Source: an uncultured Rhodospirillales bacterium
GTDB taxonomy: Bacteria > Pseudomonadota > Alphaproteobacteria > Acetobacterales > Acetobacteraceae
DNA length: 64,000 nt
NCBI GenBank assembly: GCA_903928895.1
Contig: CAIYSR010000129.1
Span: forward strand, 57,400-121,399
Direction of reading: 5' to 3'
Under the pieces are notes generated by a model that was not told the DNA's origin, made no database searches, and saw only the letters and a program-made list of their open reading frames with translations. Position numbers and translations under genes: made by a program. This document shows positions 18,160 to 26,433 of this stretch, one piece after another (the stretch's first letter is position 1; each line of letters opens with the position of its first letter).

Positions 18160-18163
18160 CGCG

Positions 18164-18727
18164 CTACGCCACCGGCTTCAGGCAAGCCGCCACATAAGGC
18201 GCGAAATGGGCGAACTCCGGCGTCGGCAACCCCTTCACCTTGGCGCCCTCGTCCCAGCGCCGCAGCCGTACCGCTTCGCGATGGCCCGGCAGCGCCTCAA
18301 AGGCGGCGATCTCTTCGGCGGACATTGGCCCGCCCTGTAGTGCCAGGCTCAGCACCGAATCCTTCGACAACTGGCCAAAATACGATGTATCCGTGCCGCA
18401 AAGGTACCGCTTGGCCGCCACATGCAGCCGCACCGGCTCGGTCACCTCGGGCCCGAACCAGCCGAGCAGCCACGCGTGGCCGAGCTCCTCATGCTTGTCA
18501 TCGATCCCTGCCTCGGCTGGGTTCTCGCCGAGATCATGGACCATGTGCCCGATATCGTGCAGCAACGCCGCCGTGATCAGCGCCGCACTCTCCCGTTGTT
18601 GCTCCGCCAGCAGCGCCGCCTGGAGCGCGTGCTGGCGCTGGTTGATGTCGCTCAGCCCGTACTGCCCATGCCCTTTGCCGTCGATGATATCGGCGAGTTC
18701 GGCGAGGCGCGGATCGGTCATACCCAT
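18164..18727 (-). CDS. HD-domain protein, PhnZ/phosphonate-degradation-associated type
   Basis: A 187-residue HD-domain protein of the kind annotated as a phosphonate-degradation-operon HDIG protein; PhnZ, the characterised relative, is a mixed-valent di-iron oxygenase. Visible metal-ligand motifs are QRQHALQAALLAEQ, LLHDIGHMVHDLGE (HD near residue 60), DDKHEELGHAWL, RLHVAAKRYLC and LALQGGPMS. The ATG at 18727 has GAGG upstream; a second in-frame ATG lies 6 bases in. No phosphonate C-P lyase, aminoethylphosphonate or transport gene is nearby, so the substrate is open. The neighbouring divergent gene is a sugar-acid-dehydratase-like enzyme. A sigma-70-like promoter and an AT-rich dyad precede it. 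Confidence 0.8.
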   Translation of the reverse strand: MGMTDPRLAELADIIDGKGHGQYGLSDINQRQHALQAALLAEQQRESAALITAALLHDIGHMVHDLGENPAEAGIDDKHEELGHAWLLGWFGPEVTEPVRLHVAAKRYLCGTDTSYFGQLSKDSVLSLALQGGPMSAEEIAAFEALPGHREAVRLRRWDEGAKVKGLPTPEFAHFAPYVAACLKPVA

Positions 18728-18746
18728 GGCGGTTTTCCTCGGATTG

Positions 18747-18759
18747 TTATGAGATATAA
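18747..18759 (-). promoter_or_regulatory. AT-rich operator-like site shared with the SDR gene at 47813
   Basis: The minus strand reads TTATATCTCATAA, with TTAT/ATAA arms. It overlaps the end of the -10 element and the predicted start of the HD-gene promoter. The 11-base word ATATCTCATAA recurs at 47790-47800 in the same position relative to another start codon. In such GC-rich DNA this looks like a shared regulator site (inference). Confidence 0.4.
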
Positions 18760-18784
18760 TATTTGATGGCTGAATTGCTCGCAA
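18756..18784 (-). promoter_or_regulatory. sigma-70-type promoter for the HD-domain gene
   Basis: On the minus strand there is TTGCGA (-35), a 17-base spacer and TATTAT (-10). The predicted start near 18749 leaves a leader of about 20 bases with GAGG before the ATG at 18727. It is one of the few good sigma-70 matches in this GC-rich window. Confidence 0.6.
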
Positions 18785-18941
18785 TCTGTGCGTCCGCGGC
18801 ACGGTAAGATACTTCGATGACCATTCTCCAGTCCGCTCATGGTCGCGGCACCACCTCGCGTGGTCACGCGCCCCCCGGCCGCCTTCCGAGTGGACGGGCA
18901 CGGCGTCCCCGCCGATACTCCCGGCACAGGGAGATGCGCCA

Positions 18942-20135
18942 ATGAAGATCACCGACATCAAGACGTTCCTGATGCAGGCCGGCTCTCCGCCCAATTCGGG
19001 TGCCTGGGCGGCGAATTTCGACACCATCGCGACCGGGTGGCGCAACTGGCTGTTCGTGAAGGTCTACACCGATGCCGGCCTCACCGGTGTCGGCGAATGC
19101 AGCGGCTGGCCGCGCGTCATCGAGACCGCTGTGCAGGACCTGCGCTCCATCCTGATCGGCGAAAACCCGATGGATATCGAGCGCCTGTGGCAGAAGATGC
19201 AGGTCGCCATCATGGGCCACGGCATCACCGGCGTCGTCGGCGCCGGCGCGATGACGGGCATCGACATGGCGCTGTGGGATATCAAGGGCAAAGCCCTCGA
19301 CACCCCGGTGTGGAACCTGCTCGGCGGCAAGATGCGCGACCGTATCCGCATCTACGCCCATGCCTCCACCCCCGAGGTCGCCCTGCAACTCAAATCCCAG
19401 GGCATCACCGCCATCAAGGCCGGCGGTCTGAAGGACCCGGTGCGCATGCTCGAAGGCCTGCGCGCGGCCATCGGCGACGAGATGGACCTGATGGTCGACC
19501 TGCATGGCCCGCCCTGGCTCACCACCGCCGATGCCATCGCCCTCGGCCGCCGCCTCGAACCCCTCGGCCTGCTGTTCATGGAGGACCCGGTCGCCCCCGA
19601 GCAGACCGACGCTTATCAACGCATCCGCGACGCGGTGGCCATCCCGCTCGCCGCCGGGGAACGCCTCGCCACCATCTGGGGCCTGCGTCCGCTGATCGAG
19701 CGCGAGCTGGTCGACGTGGTGCAGCCCGACACCGGCCGCTCCGGCGGCATCACTGTGCTGAAGAAGATCGCCGCCATGGCCGAAGCGCACGGCATCATGC
19801 TGGCGCCGCATTCGGGCTCGCTCGGCCCGATCGCGGAATACGCGGCGCTGCATGTGCTCGCTGCCGTGCCCAATGCGCTGATGCTCGAGCGTGTCGAGAT
19901 CGACTGGGCCGGCCGGCCCACCGTCATCACGCCTGCGCCGGTCACTGTCGATGGCCACATCGCGGTCCCGACCGCGCCCGGGCTCGGGGTTGATATTGTC
20001 GAGGCGGAAATTGCCAAATATCCGAGCCAGCGCAATGTTGGCCTCGGCAAGGGCGACTACGCGGCCGGCACGCAGGACGAGTCCGTCTATGTGCAATCGC
20101 GCCTCGGCCGCCGGCGCTGGCTCAATCCGGAGTGA
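18942..20135 (+). CDS. Enolase-superfamily (mandelate racemase/galactonate dehydratase-like) enzyme
   Basis: A 397-residue member of the mandelate racemase/muconate lactonizing enzyme group, closest in pattern to acid-sugar dehydratases such as D-galactonate dehydratase. The N-terminal capping domain (MKITDIKTFL) is followed by a TIM barrel. The metal ligands are spaced as expected: Asp in LMVDLHG (about residue 187), Glu in LLFMEDPVAPEQ (about 213) and Glu in LAAGERL (about 239). The general base His lies in MLAPHSG (about 288). The region DTGRSGGITVLKKIAAMAEA is conserved among dehydratases. Substrate is not readable. It is divergent from the HD gene with 214 bases between. Confidence 0.85.
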   Translation: MKITDIKTFLMQAGSPPNSGAWAANFDTIATGWRNWLFVKVYTDAGLTGVGECSGWPRVIETAVQDLRSILIGENPMDIERLWQKMQVAIMGHGITGVVGAGAMTGIDMALWDIKGKALDTPVWNLLGGKMRDRIRIYAHASTPEVALQLKSQGITAIKAGGLKDPVRMLEGLRAAIGDEMDLMVDLHGPPWLTTADAIALGRRLEPLGLLFMEDPVAPEQTDAYQRIRDAVAIPLAAGERLATIWGLRPLIERELVDVVQPDTGRSGGITVLKKIAAMAEAHGIMLAPHSGSLGPIAEYAALHVLAAVPNALMLERVEIDWAGRPTVITPAPVTVDGHIAVPTAPGLGVDIVEAEIAKYPSQRNVGLGKGDYAAGTQDESVYVQSRLGRRRWLNPE

Positions 20136-20236
20136 TCGCATCTTGCGGTTCGCCGGCAATGCGGTCACGATAACGTGTTCGGCCACGCCACCCGGCTAAT
20201 CGGGCTGCAGGCCGTCAAAAAAGGGGAAAAGACTCC

Positions 20237-23200
20237 ATGATGGGGCTGGTGCGCCTCGCTTTGCGGCGCCCTTATACGTCTGCGATCATCGCTTTCATCA
20301 TCATGCTCGGCGGCGCGATGTCGCTGATGCGCATGATCGTGGACATTTTCCCCATCATCGACATCCCCGTGGTGCTGGTGGCGTGGAACTATGGCGGCCT
20401 GCCGGCGGAGGAGATGGAGCGGCGCGTGGTGCTGGTCGCGGAGCGTTCGTACACGCAGAACGTCGATGGCGTCGACAAGATCGAGAGCCAGTCGATTGCC
20501 GGAACGGGCATCATCAAGATCTATTTCCAGCCCGGCGCCAATCTCGGCGGCGCGATGGCGCAGATCACCGCGGTGAACAACCAGGCGCTGCGCGTGATGC
20601 CGCCTGGCATGACACCGCCGGCGGTGCTGCCGTTCAATGCGTCCTCGGTGGGCGTGATGCAGATGACGACGTCGTCCAAGACGATGTCGGAGCAGAACAT
20701 CGTCGACTACACGTTCAACTTCATCCGCCTCAAGCTCTATACCGTCCCGGGCATCGCGTTGTCGGCGCCATATGGCGGCAAGGGGCGCCAGATCATCGTC
20801 GATCTCGACCCGGGCCGGATGGCGGCCAAGGGGGTGGCGCCGAACGACGTGGTGCAGGCGCTGCAGGCCTCCAACGTGATCGTGCCCGCGGGCGTCGCGC
20901 GCATGGGCGAGCGCGAATACAACGTGGCGATGAATTCGAGCCCAGGGGCGGTGGAGCAGTTCGCCAATTTGCCGCTGGTGGTGCGCAACGGCATCACCGT
21001 GACGCTGGGCGATGTCGCCAATGTGGGCGACAGTTTCGCCAACCAAACCAACGTGGTGCATGTCAACGGCGAGCGCGCGACCTATGTGACGATCCTGCGC
21101 CACTCCGACGCCTCGACGCTGGCGGTGGTGGAGGCGACCAGGGCGCTGCTGCCGGAGATCAAGGCGGCGGCCCCCGACGGGCTCGACATGAGCCTCGATT
21201 TCGACCAGTCGGTGTTCGTCAGCTCCGCCATCCACAACGTGCTGGAGGAGGCACTGATCTCCTCCATCCTGGTGTCGCTGATGATCCTGGTGTTCCTCGG
21301 CTCGTGGCGGAACATGGTGATCGTCTCGGCTTCGATCCCGCTGTCGATTTTCTCGGCGCTGGGAGGGCTGTTCGCGACGGGTCAGTCGATCAACCTGATG
21401 ACGCTGGGCGGGTTGGCGCTGGCGATCGGCCTGCTGGTGGACAATGCCACCGTGGCGATTGAGAACATCCACCGCAACCAATCGCTGGGCAAGACGCTGA
21501 CGATTGCCATCCTCGACGGTTGCGGCGAGGTGGTGACGCCGCTGACGGTGGCGACGCTTGCGATCTGCATCGTGTTCTTCCCGGTGTTCCTGCTGACCGG
21601 GCCGGCGCGTTTCTTGTTCATCCCGCTCGGCATCACCGTTGTGCTGGCGATGCTGGCCTCCTTCGTGCTGACCTTCACCGTGGTGCCGACGATGGCGCGG
21701 ATGATGTTGAGCGAGCATCACGGGGCGCCCAAGGGGTTCGCCGCGTGGTTCGAGCGCCGGTTCAGCCGGCTCAGCGACGGCTACGCCAGCGCGCTCTCCG
21801 CCTGCTTGAGGAACCGTGCGTTTGTCGTGGTCTGCTTCTTCGTGCTGCTGGGCACCAGCTTGGCGGTGGCGACGGTGGCGGGCATGGATTTCTTCCCGAC
21901 CGCCGACGTCGGCATCATCAAACTGCATTACCGCGGCGCCACCGGCACCCGCCTGGAGGTAACGGAGCAGAAGGTGCTCGCGGTGCAGAACAAGATCCGC
22001 GAAATCATCGGCAACGACGAGATCCAGACGATCAATGACGTGATGGGGGTGCCGTTCTCGCAGAACCTGGCGATGCTGCCGTCGGACAACGTGACCAGCG
22101 CGGATGCCGAGATCCTGATCCAGCTCAAGAAAGGCCACCGGCCGAGCGTCGAGCATGTCCGCGCCATGCGCGAGAAGCTGCCCGCAGCCTTCCCGGGGGC
22201 GATCTTTTACTTCCAGACCGCCGACATCGTCTCGCAGGTGCTGAACTTCGGCCTGTCGGCGCCGATCGACATCCAGATTACCGACCCGAATTTCAACCGC
22301 TCGTTCCTGATTGCGCAGAAGCTGCTGGTGGAGATCGCCAAGATCCCGGGGGTGGTCGACCCGCATATCACCCAGGTGCTCGACTACCCGACGCTGCAGA
22401 TCGAGGTGGACCGGCTGCGCGCCGCCGGGCTCGGCATCACCCAGCGCGATGTGTCGAACAACCTGCTGGTGTCGCTGTCATCGTCCTCGCTGGTGGCGCC
22501 GTCCTACTTCCTCAACCCGGTCAACAACGTGAACTATTTTGTGGCCGTCCGGCAGCCGATGGAGGCGATCCGAACCGTCGATGACCTGATGGACCTGCCG
22601 ATCAGCCAGCCGCAGATCGCGCTGCCGACCACGGTGGCGAGCCAGTTCTCGACCATGACCTATGCGTCGATGCCCAATGCGCCGGTCACGCGCATGTCGG
22701 ACGTGGCGACCATCCGGCCGCGCACCTCGTTTGCCACCATCAACCATCTCTCGGTGCAGCGCGTGATCGACGTGGCCGCCAATGTCGACGGCCGGGATCT
22801 TGGTGCGGTGTCGGCCGATATCCGCAAGGTGATCGCCGAGGCCTCCAAGGGCCTGTCGCTCGCCACCCATATCGACCTGCGCGGCCAGCCCGAGGTGATG
22901 GACACCTCCTTCCGCAACCTTGCCCAAGGTCTGGTGATCGCCATCATCCTGGTCTACGCGCTGCTGGTGGTGCTGTTCCAGTCCTGGGTCGACCCCTTCA
23001 TCATCATGATGGCGGTGCCGGGGGCGCTGATCGGCATCATCTGGATGCTGGTGCTGACCGGGACCACCATCAACGTCGAATCTCTGATGGGCACCATCAT
23101 GACGGTGGGCATCTCGGTGTCGAACTCGATCCTGGTGGTGAGCTTCGCCAACGATGTGCGCTCCCGCCACGGTGTAACCCCCTTCGAGGCGGTGGTCGCC

Positions 23201-23476
23201 GCCGGGCGCACCCGTTTGCGGCCGATCATGATGACGGCGCTGGCGATGATCCTCGGCATGATCCCGATGGCGATCGGCGCCGGCGAGGCGGGCGAGCAGA
23301 ACGCGCCGCTCGGCCGCGCGGTGATCGGCGGGCTGGTGGCGGCGACCATCGCGACGCTGGTGATCGTGCCGATCTTCTACACATTGTTGCGCCGCAAGCC
23401 GCCGCGGCTGCATGAGCTCGATTCGAAATTTGCCGAGGAATCGGCCGGCGCCGACGCGCATATGGCCAAGGGATAG
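20237..23476 (+). CDS. RND efflux permease (AcrB/HAE family)
   Basis: An inner-membrane proton-driven RND pump of 1079 residues, the full length expected. It has 12 predicted membrane helices with two large periplasmic loops after helices 1 and 7. Helix 4 reads LALAIGLLVDNATVAIENIH (D401, N402), where AcrB has two Asp. Helix 10 reads MTVGISVSNSILVVSFAND (Ser near 962), where AcrB has the relay Lys. So two of the three main relay positions differ from AcrB; related subfamilies tolerate some of this. The membrane fusion partner follows 3 bases later, the reverse of the common acrA-acrB order. No outer-membrane TolC-type gene is adjacent. AGGGGAAAAG precedes the ATG. Confidence 0.94.
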   Translation: MMGLVRLALRRPYTSAIIAFIIMLGGAMSLMRMIVDIFPIIDIPVVLVAWNYGGLPAEEMERRVVLVAERSYTQNVDGVDKIESQSIAGTGIIKIYFQPGANLGGAMAQITAVNNQALRVMPPGMTPPAVLPFNASSVGVMQMTTSSKTMSEQNIVDYTFNFIRLKLYTVPGIALSAPYGGKGRQIIVDLDPGRMAAKGVAPNDVVQALQASNVIVPAGVARMGEREYNVAMNSSPGAVEQFANLPLVVRNGITVTLGDVANVGDSFANQTNVVHVNGERATYVTILRHSDASTLAVVEATRALLPEIKAAAPDGLDMSLDFDQSVFVSSAIHNVLEEALISSILVSLMILVFLGSWRNMVIVSASIPLSIFSALGGLFATGQSINLMTLGGLALAIGLLVDNATVAIENIHRNQSLGKTLTIAILDGCGEVVTPLTVATLAICIVFFPVFLLTGPARFLFIPLGITVVLAMLASFVLTFTVVPTMARMMLSEHHGAPKGFAAWFERRFSRLSDGYASALSACLRNRAFVVVCFFVLLGTSLAVATVAGMDFFPTADVGIIKLHYRGATGTRLEVTEQKVLAVQNKIREIIGNDEIQTINDVMGVPFSQNLAMLPSDNVTSADAEILIQLKKGHRPSVEHVRAMREKLPAAFPGAIFYFQTADIVSQVLNFGLSAPIDIQITDPNFNRSFLIAQKLLVEIAKIPGVVDPHITQVLDYPTLQIEVDRLRAAGLGITQRDVSNNLLVSLSSSSLVAPSYFLNPVNNVNYFVAVRQPMEAIRTVDDLMDLPISQPQIALPTTVASQFSTMTYASMPNAPVTRMSDVATIRPRTSFATINHLSVQRVIDVAANVDGRDLGAVSADIRKVIAEASKGLSLATHIDLRGQPEVMDTSFRNLAQGLVIAIILVYALLVVLFQSWVDPFIIMMAVPGALIGIIWMLVLTGTTINVESLMGTIMTVGISVSNSILVVSFANDVRSRHGVTPFEAVVAAGRTRLRPIMMTALAMILGMIPMAIGAGEAGEQNAPLGRAVIGGLVAATIATLVIVPIFYTLLRRKPPRLHELDSKFAEESAGADAHMAKG

Positions 23477-23479
23477 ATC

Positions 23480-24607
23480 ATGATTGAACCGACCCCCATC
23501 AATCCGAGGAAACGGAGCATTGGGCTCTACGTGATCGGCGTGCTCCTGCTGGTGGGTGCCGGTGTGGGCACCCTCTACTTCATGCGCGCGAGCAGCGCCG
23601 GTCTGATCAGCGCCAAGGCGGCTCTGGACGACGAGGCGGCCCGCGGCCCGCGGGTGGTCGTGGCCCCGGTGCTCAAGGGTCCGGAGTTCCGACAGATCAC
23701 CCTGCTCGGTGATGCCAAGCCGTTCGTCACCGCCACGCTGTTCGCCAAGGTCAGCGGCTACGTGAAGTCCGTCTCGGTCGACAAGGGCGACATGGTGAAA
23801 GCGGGCCAGGTGATCGCGGAAATCGAAAGCCCCGAGCTCGAAAGCCAGTACCAAAGCGCCGCTGCCGATCTCGACTACAAGCAGCGCCTTGCGGTGCGGC
23901 AGCGTGAGCTCCTGAAATCCGGCATCTATGCGACCCAGACGGTCGAGCAGACCGAATCGAGTCTGCGCATGGCGCAGGAGAACGTGCGCAACCTCAACAC
24001 CATGCGGACCTACCAGGTGCTGCGTGCGCCCTTCGACGGCACCGTCGTCGCGCGCTTCGCCGACCCTGGCGCCCTGATGCAGGCCGCGACCACCAATCAG
24101 GCCAGCTCCCTGCCGGTGGTGCAACTCGCCGACAACTCGAAGCTGCGCATCAGCGCCTACGTCGAACAGCGTGACGTCTCGGCCGTGCATATCGGCGACG
24201 AGGTGGAGGTGGTGGACGCCGCCAACGCCGATCGCAGGCGCAAGGCGAAAGTCAGCCGCACCGTCGGTACGCTCGATCCGCGCACCCGCACGCTGCTGAT
24301 CGAAATCGACCTCGAAAACCGCGACGGATTCCTGGTCCCGGGCAGCTTCACCTATGCCAACCTGCGGGTACCGGTGGCCAGCTTCGCGCAAATCCCGGTG
24401 GCCGCGCTCAACCAGCGCGGCGGCACCGCCCAGGTCGCGGTGGTTGGTGATGACGCCATCGTGAAATTCCGCCCGATCCGGATCGCCTCCACCAACGGCA
24501 TTCTGATTAATGTCGCCGAAGGCGTGAAGCCGGGCGAAAACGTCGCCCTCAACGTCCCCAACGAAGTGACCGACGGCGCCAAGGTGCGACCCTCGGCCGT
24601 GCGCTGA
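23480..24607 (+). CDS. RND membrane fusion (periplasmic adaptor) protein
   Basis: A 375-residue HlyD/AcrA-type adaptor linking the permease to an outer-membrane channel. The N-terminal membrane anchor is at about residues 13-34 (IGLYVIGVLLLVGAGVGTLY). The first biotinyl-lipoyl half is VSGYVKSVSVDKGDMVKAGQ (about residues 92-111). A helical hairpin covers about 115-180, the second lipoyl half is LRAPFDGTVVARFADPGALM (about 183-202), followed by a beta-barrel domain. It starts 3 bases after the permease stop, so the two are one transcript and act as one pump. Confidence 0.93.
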   Translation: MIEPTPINPRKRSIGLYVIGVLLLVGAGVGTLYFMRASSAGLISAKAALDDEAARGPRVVVAPVLKGPEFRQITLLGDAKPFVTATLFAKVSGYVKSVSVDKGDMVKAGQVIAEIESPELESQYQSAAADLDYKQRLAVRQRELLKSGIYATQTVEQTESSLRMAQENVRNLNTMRTYQVLRAPFDGTVVARFADPGALMQAATTNQASSLPVVQLADNSKLRISAYVEQRDVSAVHIGDEVEVVDAANADRRRKAKVSRTVGTLDPRTRTLLIEIDLENRDGFLVPGSFTYANLRVPVASFAQIPVAALNQRGGTAQVAVVGDDAIVKFRPIRIASTNGILINVAEGVKPGENVALNVPNEVTDGAKVRPSAVR

Positions 24608-24631
24608 TGGTGCATCGCAGCAGGTCTTGAC

Positions 24632-25123
24632 ATGAGCCATGAAAACCGGCGGTTGAGCCAAGTTGCCGCTCTCGTCGGCTTCGTCGGTCTCTGCCTGCTC
24701 TCCGGCGCCGTCGGCGGCGGCATCACGGCGGCCAATGTGAAAACCTGGTATGCCGCCCAGGCCCACCCGCCTGGCACCCCGCCGGACTGGATATTCGGCC
24801 CGGTGTGGACCGCGCTCTACGTGCTGATGGGCGTGGCCGCCTGGCGCGTCTGGCGCGCCCCTGCGGACGGAAGGCGGTGGGCGCTGCGGCTGTGGGGCTG
24901 GCAGCTCCTGTTGAATGCGCTGTGGACACCGGCCTTCTTCGGCCTGCACAGCCCTGGCCTGGCGATGGCTGTGATTCTGGCGATGCTGGTGCTGGTCGGC
25001 CGCACGATTGCCGCATTCGCTGGTCAGGACCGGCTTGCGGCCGCGCTCCTGGTGCCCTACGCGCTGTGGTCGTGCTATGCCACCTATCTGAATGCTGGAT
25101 TCCTCTGGTTGAATCCAGGCTAG
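24632..25123 (+). CDS. tspO: TspO/MBR family membrane protein
   Basis: A 163-residue tryptophan-rich sensory protein with five membrane helices. TspO binds tetrapyrroles and is linked to porphyrin, oxygen and stress responses. Family residues are plain: WYAAQAHPPGTPPDWIFGPV (the P-W-F-P-V loop, about residues 36-55), WTALYVLMGVAAWRVWRAP, LWGWQLLLNALWTPAFFGLH and ALWSCYATYLNAGFLWLNPG at the C-terminus. It starts 24 bases after the fusion protein and 16 bases before the next gene, so it may be read with the efflux genes. Confidence 0.92.
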   Translation: MSHENRRLSQVAALVGFVGLCLLSGAVGGGITAANVKTWYAAQAHPPGTPPDWIFGPVWTALYVLMGVAAWRVWRAPADGRRWALRLWGWQLLLNALWTPAFFGLHSPGLAMAVILAMLVLVGRTIAAFAGQDRLAAALLVPYALWSCYATYLNAGFLWLNPG

Positions 25124-25139
25124 ACCCCGGAGCTGTCCC

Positions 25140-25730
25140 ATGATTTCGCGTCTTGCCACCTGCAGCGCTGTCCTGCTCGTCGCCCTCGCGGCGCTGACGG
25201 CCATGCCGGCTGCCGCACAGCGCGGCGCGCTGAGCCCCAAACCGCTGACGGCGCCTAAGCCCGAGCAGCAGCCGGCAGCGCTGCCCGGTGCCGAAAGCGG
25301 GGCGATCAACGCCGATCGCGGTGCCGCCAAAACCAATCTACCGCCCAATGAGGCCCTCTTCGACGCCGTCAACCGCGGCGACCTGCCGGCGGTGCGCGAG
25401 GCGATGAACCGGGGTGCAAGCGTCTCCGCCCGCAACCTGCTGGGCCTGACCGCGATCGAGTTGTCGGTGGATCTCGGCCGCAATCCAATCACCTTCTTCC
25501 TGCTGTCCGTGCGCGCCGGCGGCGAAGCAACCGGCCCGGTGACCCCGCCGGCAGCAGATGTCACGGCGCGGAAGGTCACCACGGCCCAGGCCCCCCAGGC
25601 GGCACCGCGTCCGACTGCTCCCACCACCGCGGCCGCCGCCCCGATCCAGGCGGCCCGTTCGATGGCGAACCACGACCCCGGCACTCCCGCTCCGCAGGCC
25701 GGTTTCCTCGGTTTCGGGGCCTCGCACTGA
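25140..25730 (+). CDS. Secreted ankyrin-repeat-like protein, function unknown
   Basis: A 196-residue protein with a clear Sec signal peptide (LATCSAVLLVALAALTAMPA, cut after AAAQ near residue 29), so it should be periplasmic. Residues 67-120 look like one and a half ankyrin repeats (NEALFDAVNRGDLPAVREAM, then NRGASVSARNLLGLTAIELS). The rest is Pro/Ala/Thr-rich and probably disordered. No enzymatic motif is visible. GAGCTG precedes the ATG. The only link to its neighbours is position. Confidence 0.65.
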   Translation: MISRLATCSAVLLVALAALTAMPAAAQRGALSPKPLTAPKPEQQPAALPGAESGAINADRGAAKTNLPPNEALFDAVNRGDLPAVREAMNRGASVSARNLLGLTAIELSVDLGRNPITFFLLSVRAGGEATGPVTPPAADVTARKVTTAQAPQAAPRPTAPTTAAAAPIQAARSMANHDPGTPAPQAGFLGFGASH

Positions 25731-25746
25731 AACTGAACCACGGCTA

Positions 25747-25770
25747 GACTCCCCGAAAGCCAGGGGAGTC
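25747..25770 (+). promoter_or_regulatory. Perfect 8-base hairpin containing the Shine-Dalgarno of the next gene
   Basis: GACTCCCC (25747-25754) pairs perfectly with GGGGAGTC (25763-25770) across an 8-base loop. The 3' arm contains the only Shine-Dalgarno (GGGGAG) for the ATG at 25772. In RNA the site would be paired, which could limit or switch translation. It may alternatively be a weak terminator of the upstream gene, though no T-run follows. Confidence 0.5.
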
Positions 25771-25771
25771 G

Positions 25772-26398
25772 ATGACGATGGGTATCTTCCAGCACCACGT
25801 GCTGCTCACCGCACCGCATGGCAACGCGGCGGTGACGCGGCGGCTCCTCGATACTGGCACCGTGGCCGCCCAGGCCGCCGGTGGGCGCGTGTTCGGCGTC
25901 TTCACCCCGCAGATCGGCCTCAGCCTCAATCATGTGATCATGATATCGGAATTTCCGGACGAGGCGGCAGCGCGCGGCGCGAACCTGCTCGAAGGTGTCG
26001 CCGCCGGGGTGGAGCGGCACGATTTCTGGGAGGCGGCGCCCCGCCCGGTGCCGGGCGAGACCCTGCCCGAGACCGAAGGCCTGTTCTCGCACCGCTGGTT
26101 CGACTGTGCCGAGCAGGACTGGCCGCGCTTCCAGGACCTGTCGGTGGCGGCCTGGGACAATTTCGAGGACGTCAACGACACCCGCGTCATCGGCTTCTGG
26201 CGCAGCCGCACGCCGCCGGCGTCCGGCGTCGTGCGGGTATGGCTGATGGCCTGGTACCGCGACCTGGCGGCGTGGCAGGGTTCGCGCTGGTACAACAACG
26301 CCGGCAACCCGGCAGCTGAGGTGTTTCGGACGCGCTTTGTCGAGCGTCGATCGCTGACGCTGGACAGCGCGGTGTCGATCATGGGGCGCGTGGTCTAG
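25772..26398 (+). CDS. Conserved-looking protein of unknown function (possible NIPSNAP/dimeric-barrel fold)
   Basis: 208 residues, with no signal peptide or membrane helix. I do not recognise the family with confidence. The layout of two halves with paired aromatic and acidic positions (GIFQHHVLLTAPHGNAAVTR, RVFGVFTPQIGLSLNHVIMI, then HRWFDCAEQDWPRFQDLSVA and VRVWLMAWYRDLAAWQGSRW) resembles tandem ferredoxin-like NIPSNAP/Dabb modules, but that is only a resemblance. The coding frame is well supported by codon bias. A second in-frame ATG lies 6 bases downstream of the start. The hairpin directly before the ATG could control its translation. It ends 35 bases before the stop of a convergent aldolase gene. 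Confidence 0.7.
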   Translation: MTMGIFQHHVLLTAPHGNAAVTRRLLDTGTVAAQAAGGRVFGVFTPQIGLSLNHVIMISEFPDEAAARGANLLEGVAAGVERHDFWEAAPRPVPGETLPETEGLFSHRWFDCAEQDWPRFQDLSVAAWDNFEDVNDTRVIGFWRSRTPPASGVVRVWLMAWYRDLAAWQGSRWYNNAGNPAAEVFRTRFVERRSLTLDSAVSIMGRVV

Positions 26399-26403
26399 TC
26401 GCT

Positions 26404-26424
26404 CCCATCCGGCCGGAGGATGGG
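26404..26424. terminator. Hairpin between convergent genes
   Basis: CCCATCC (26404-26410) pairs with GGATGGG (26418-26424) over a 7-base loop, between two convergent stop codons (26398 and 26434). It is symmetric, so it could serve both strands. There is no T-run on either side, so intrinsic termination would be weak. Confidence 0.4.
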
Positions 26425-26433
26425 GGAGAAACG

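Noticed and set aside
22478..26092. A 1204-codon minus-strand open frame antisense to the RND permease end, the fusion protein, tspO and the ankyrin-like gene
   Set aside because: Its His/Arg/Gly-rich composition is typical of an antisense frame in GC-rich DNA; it has no family motif, and the opposite strand encodes four clear proteins.
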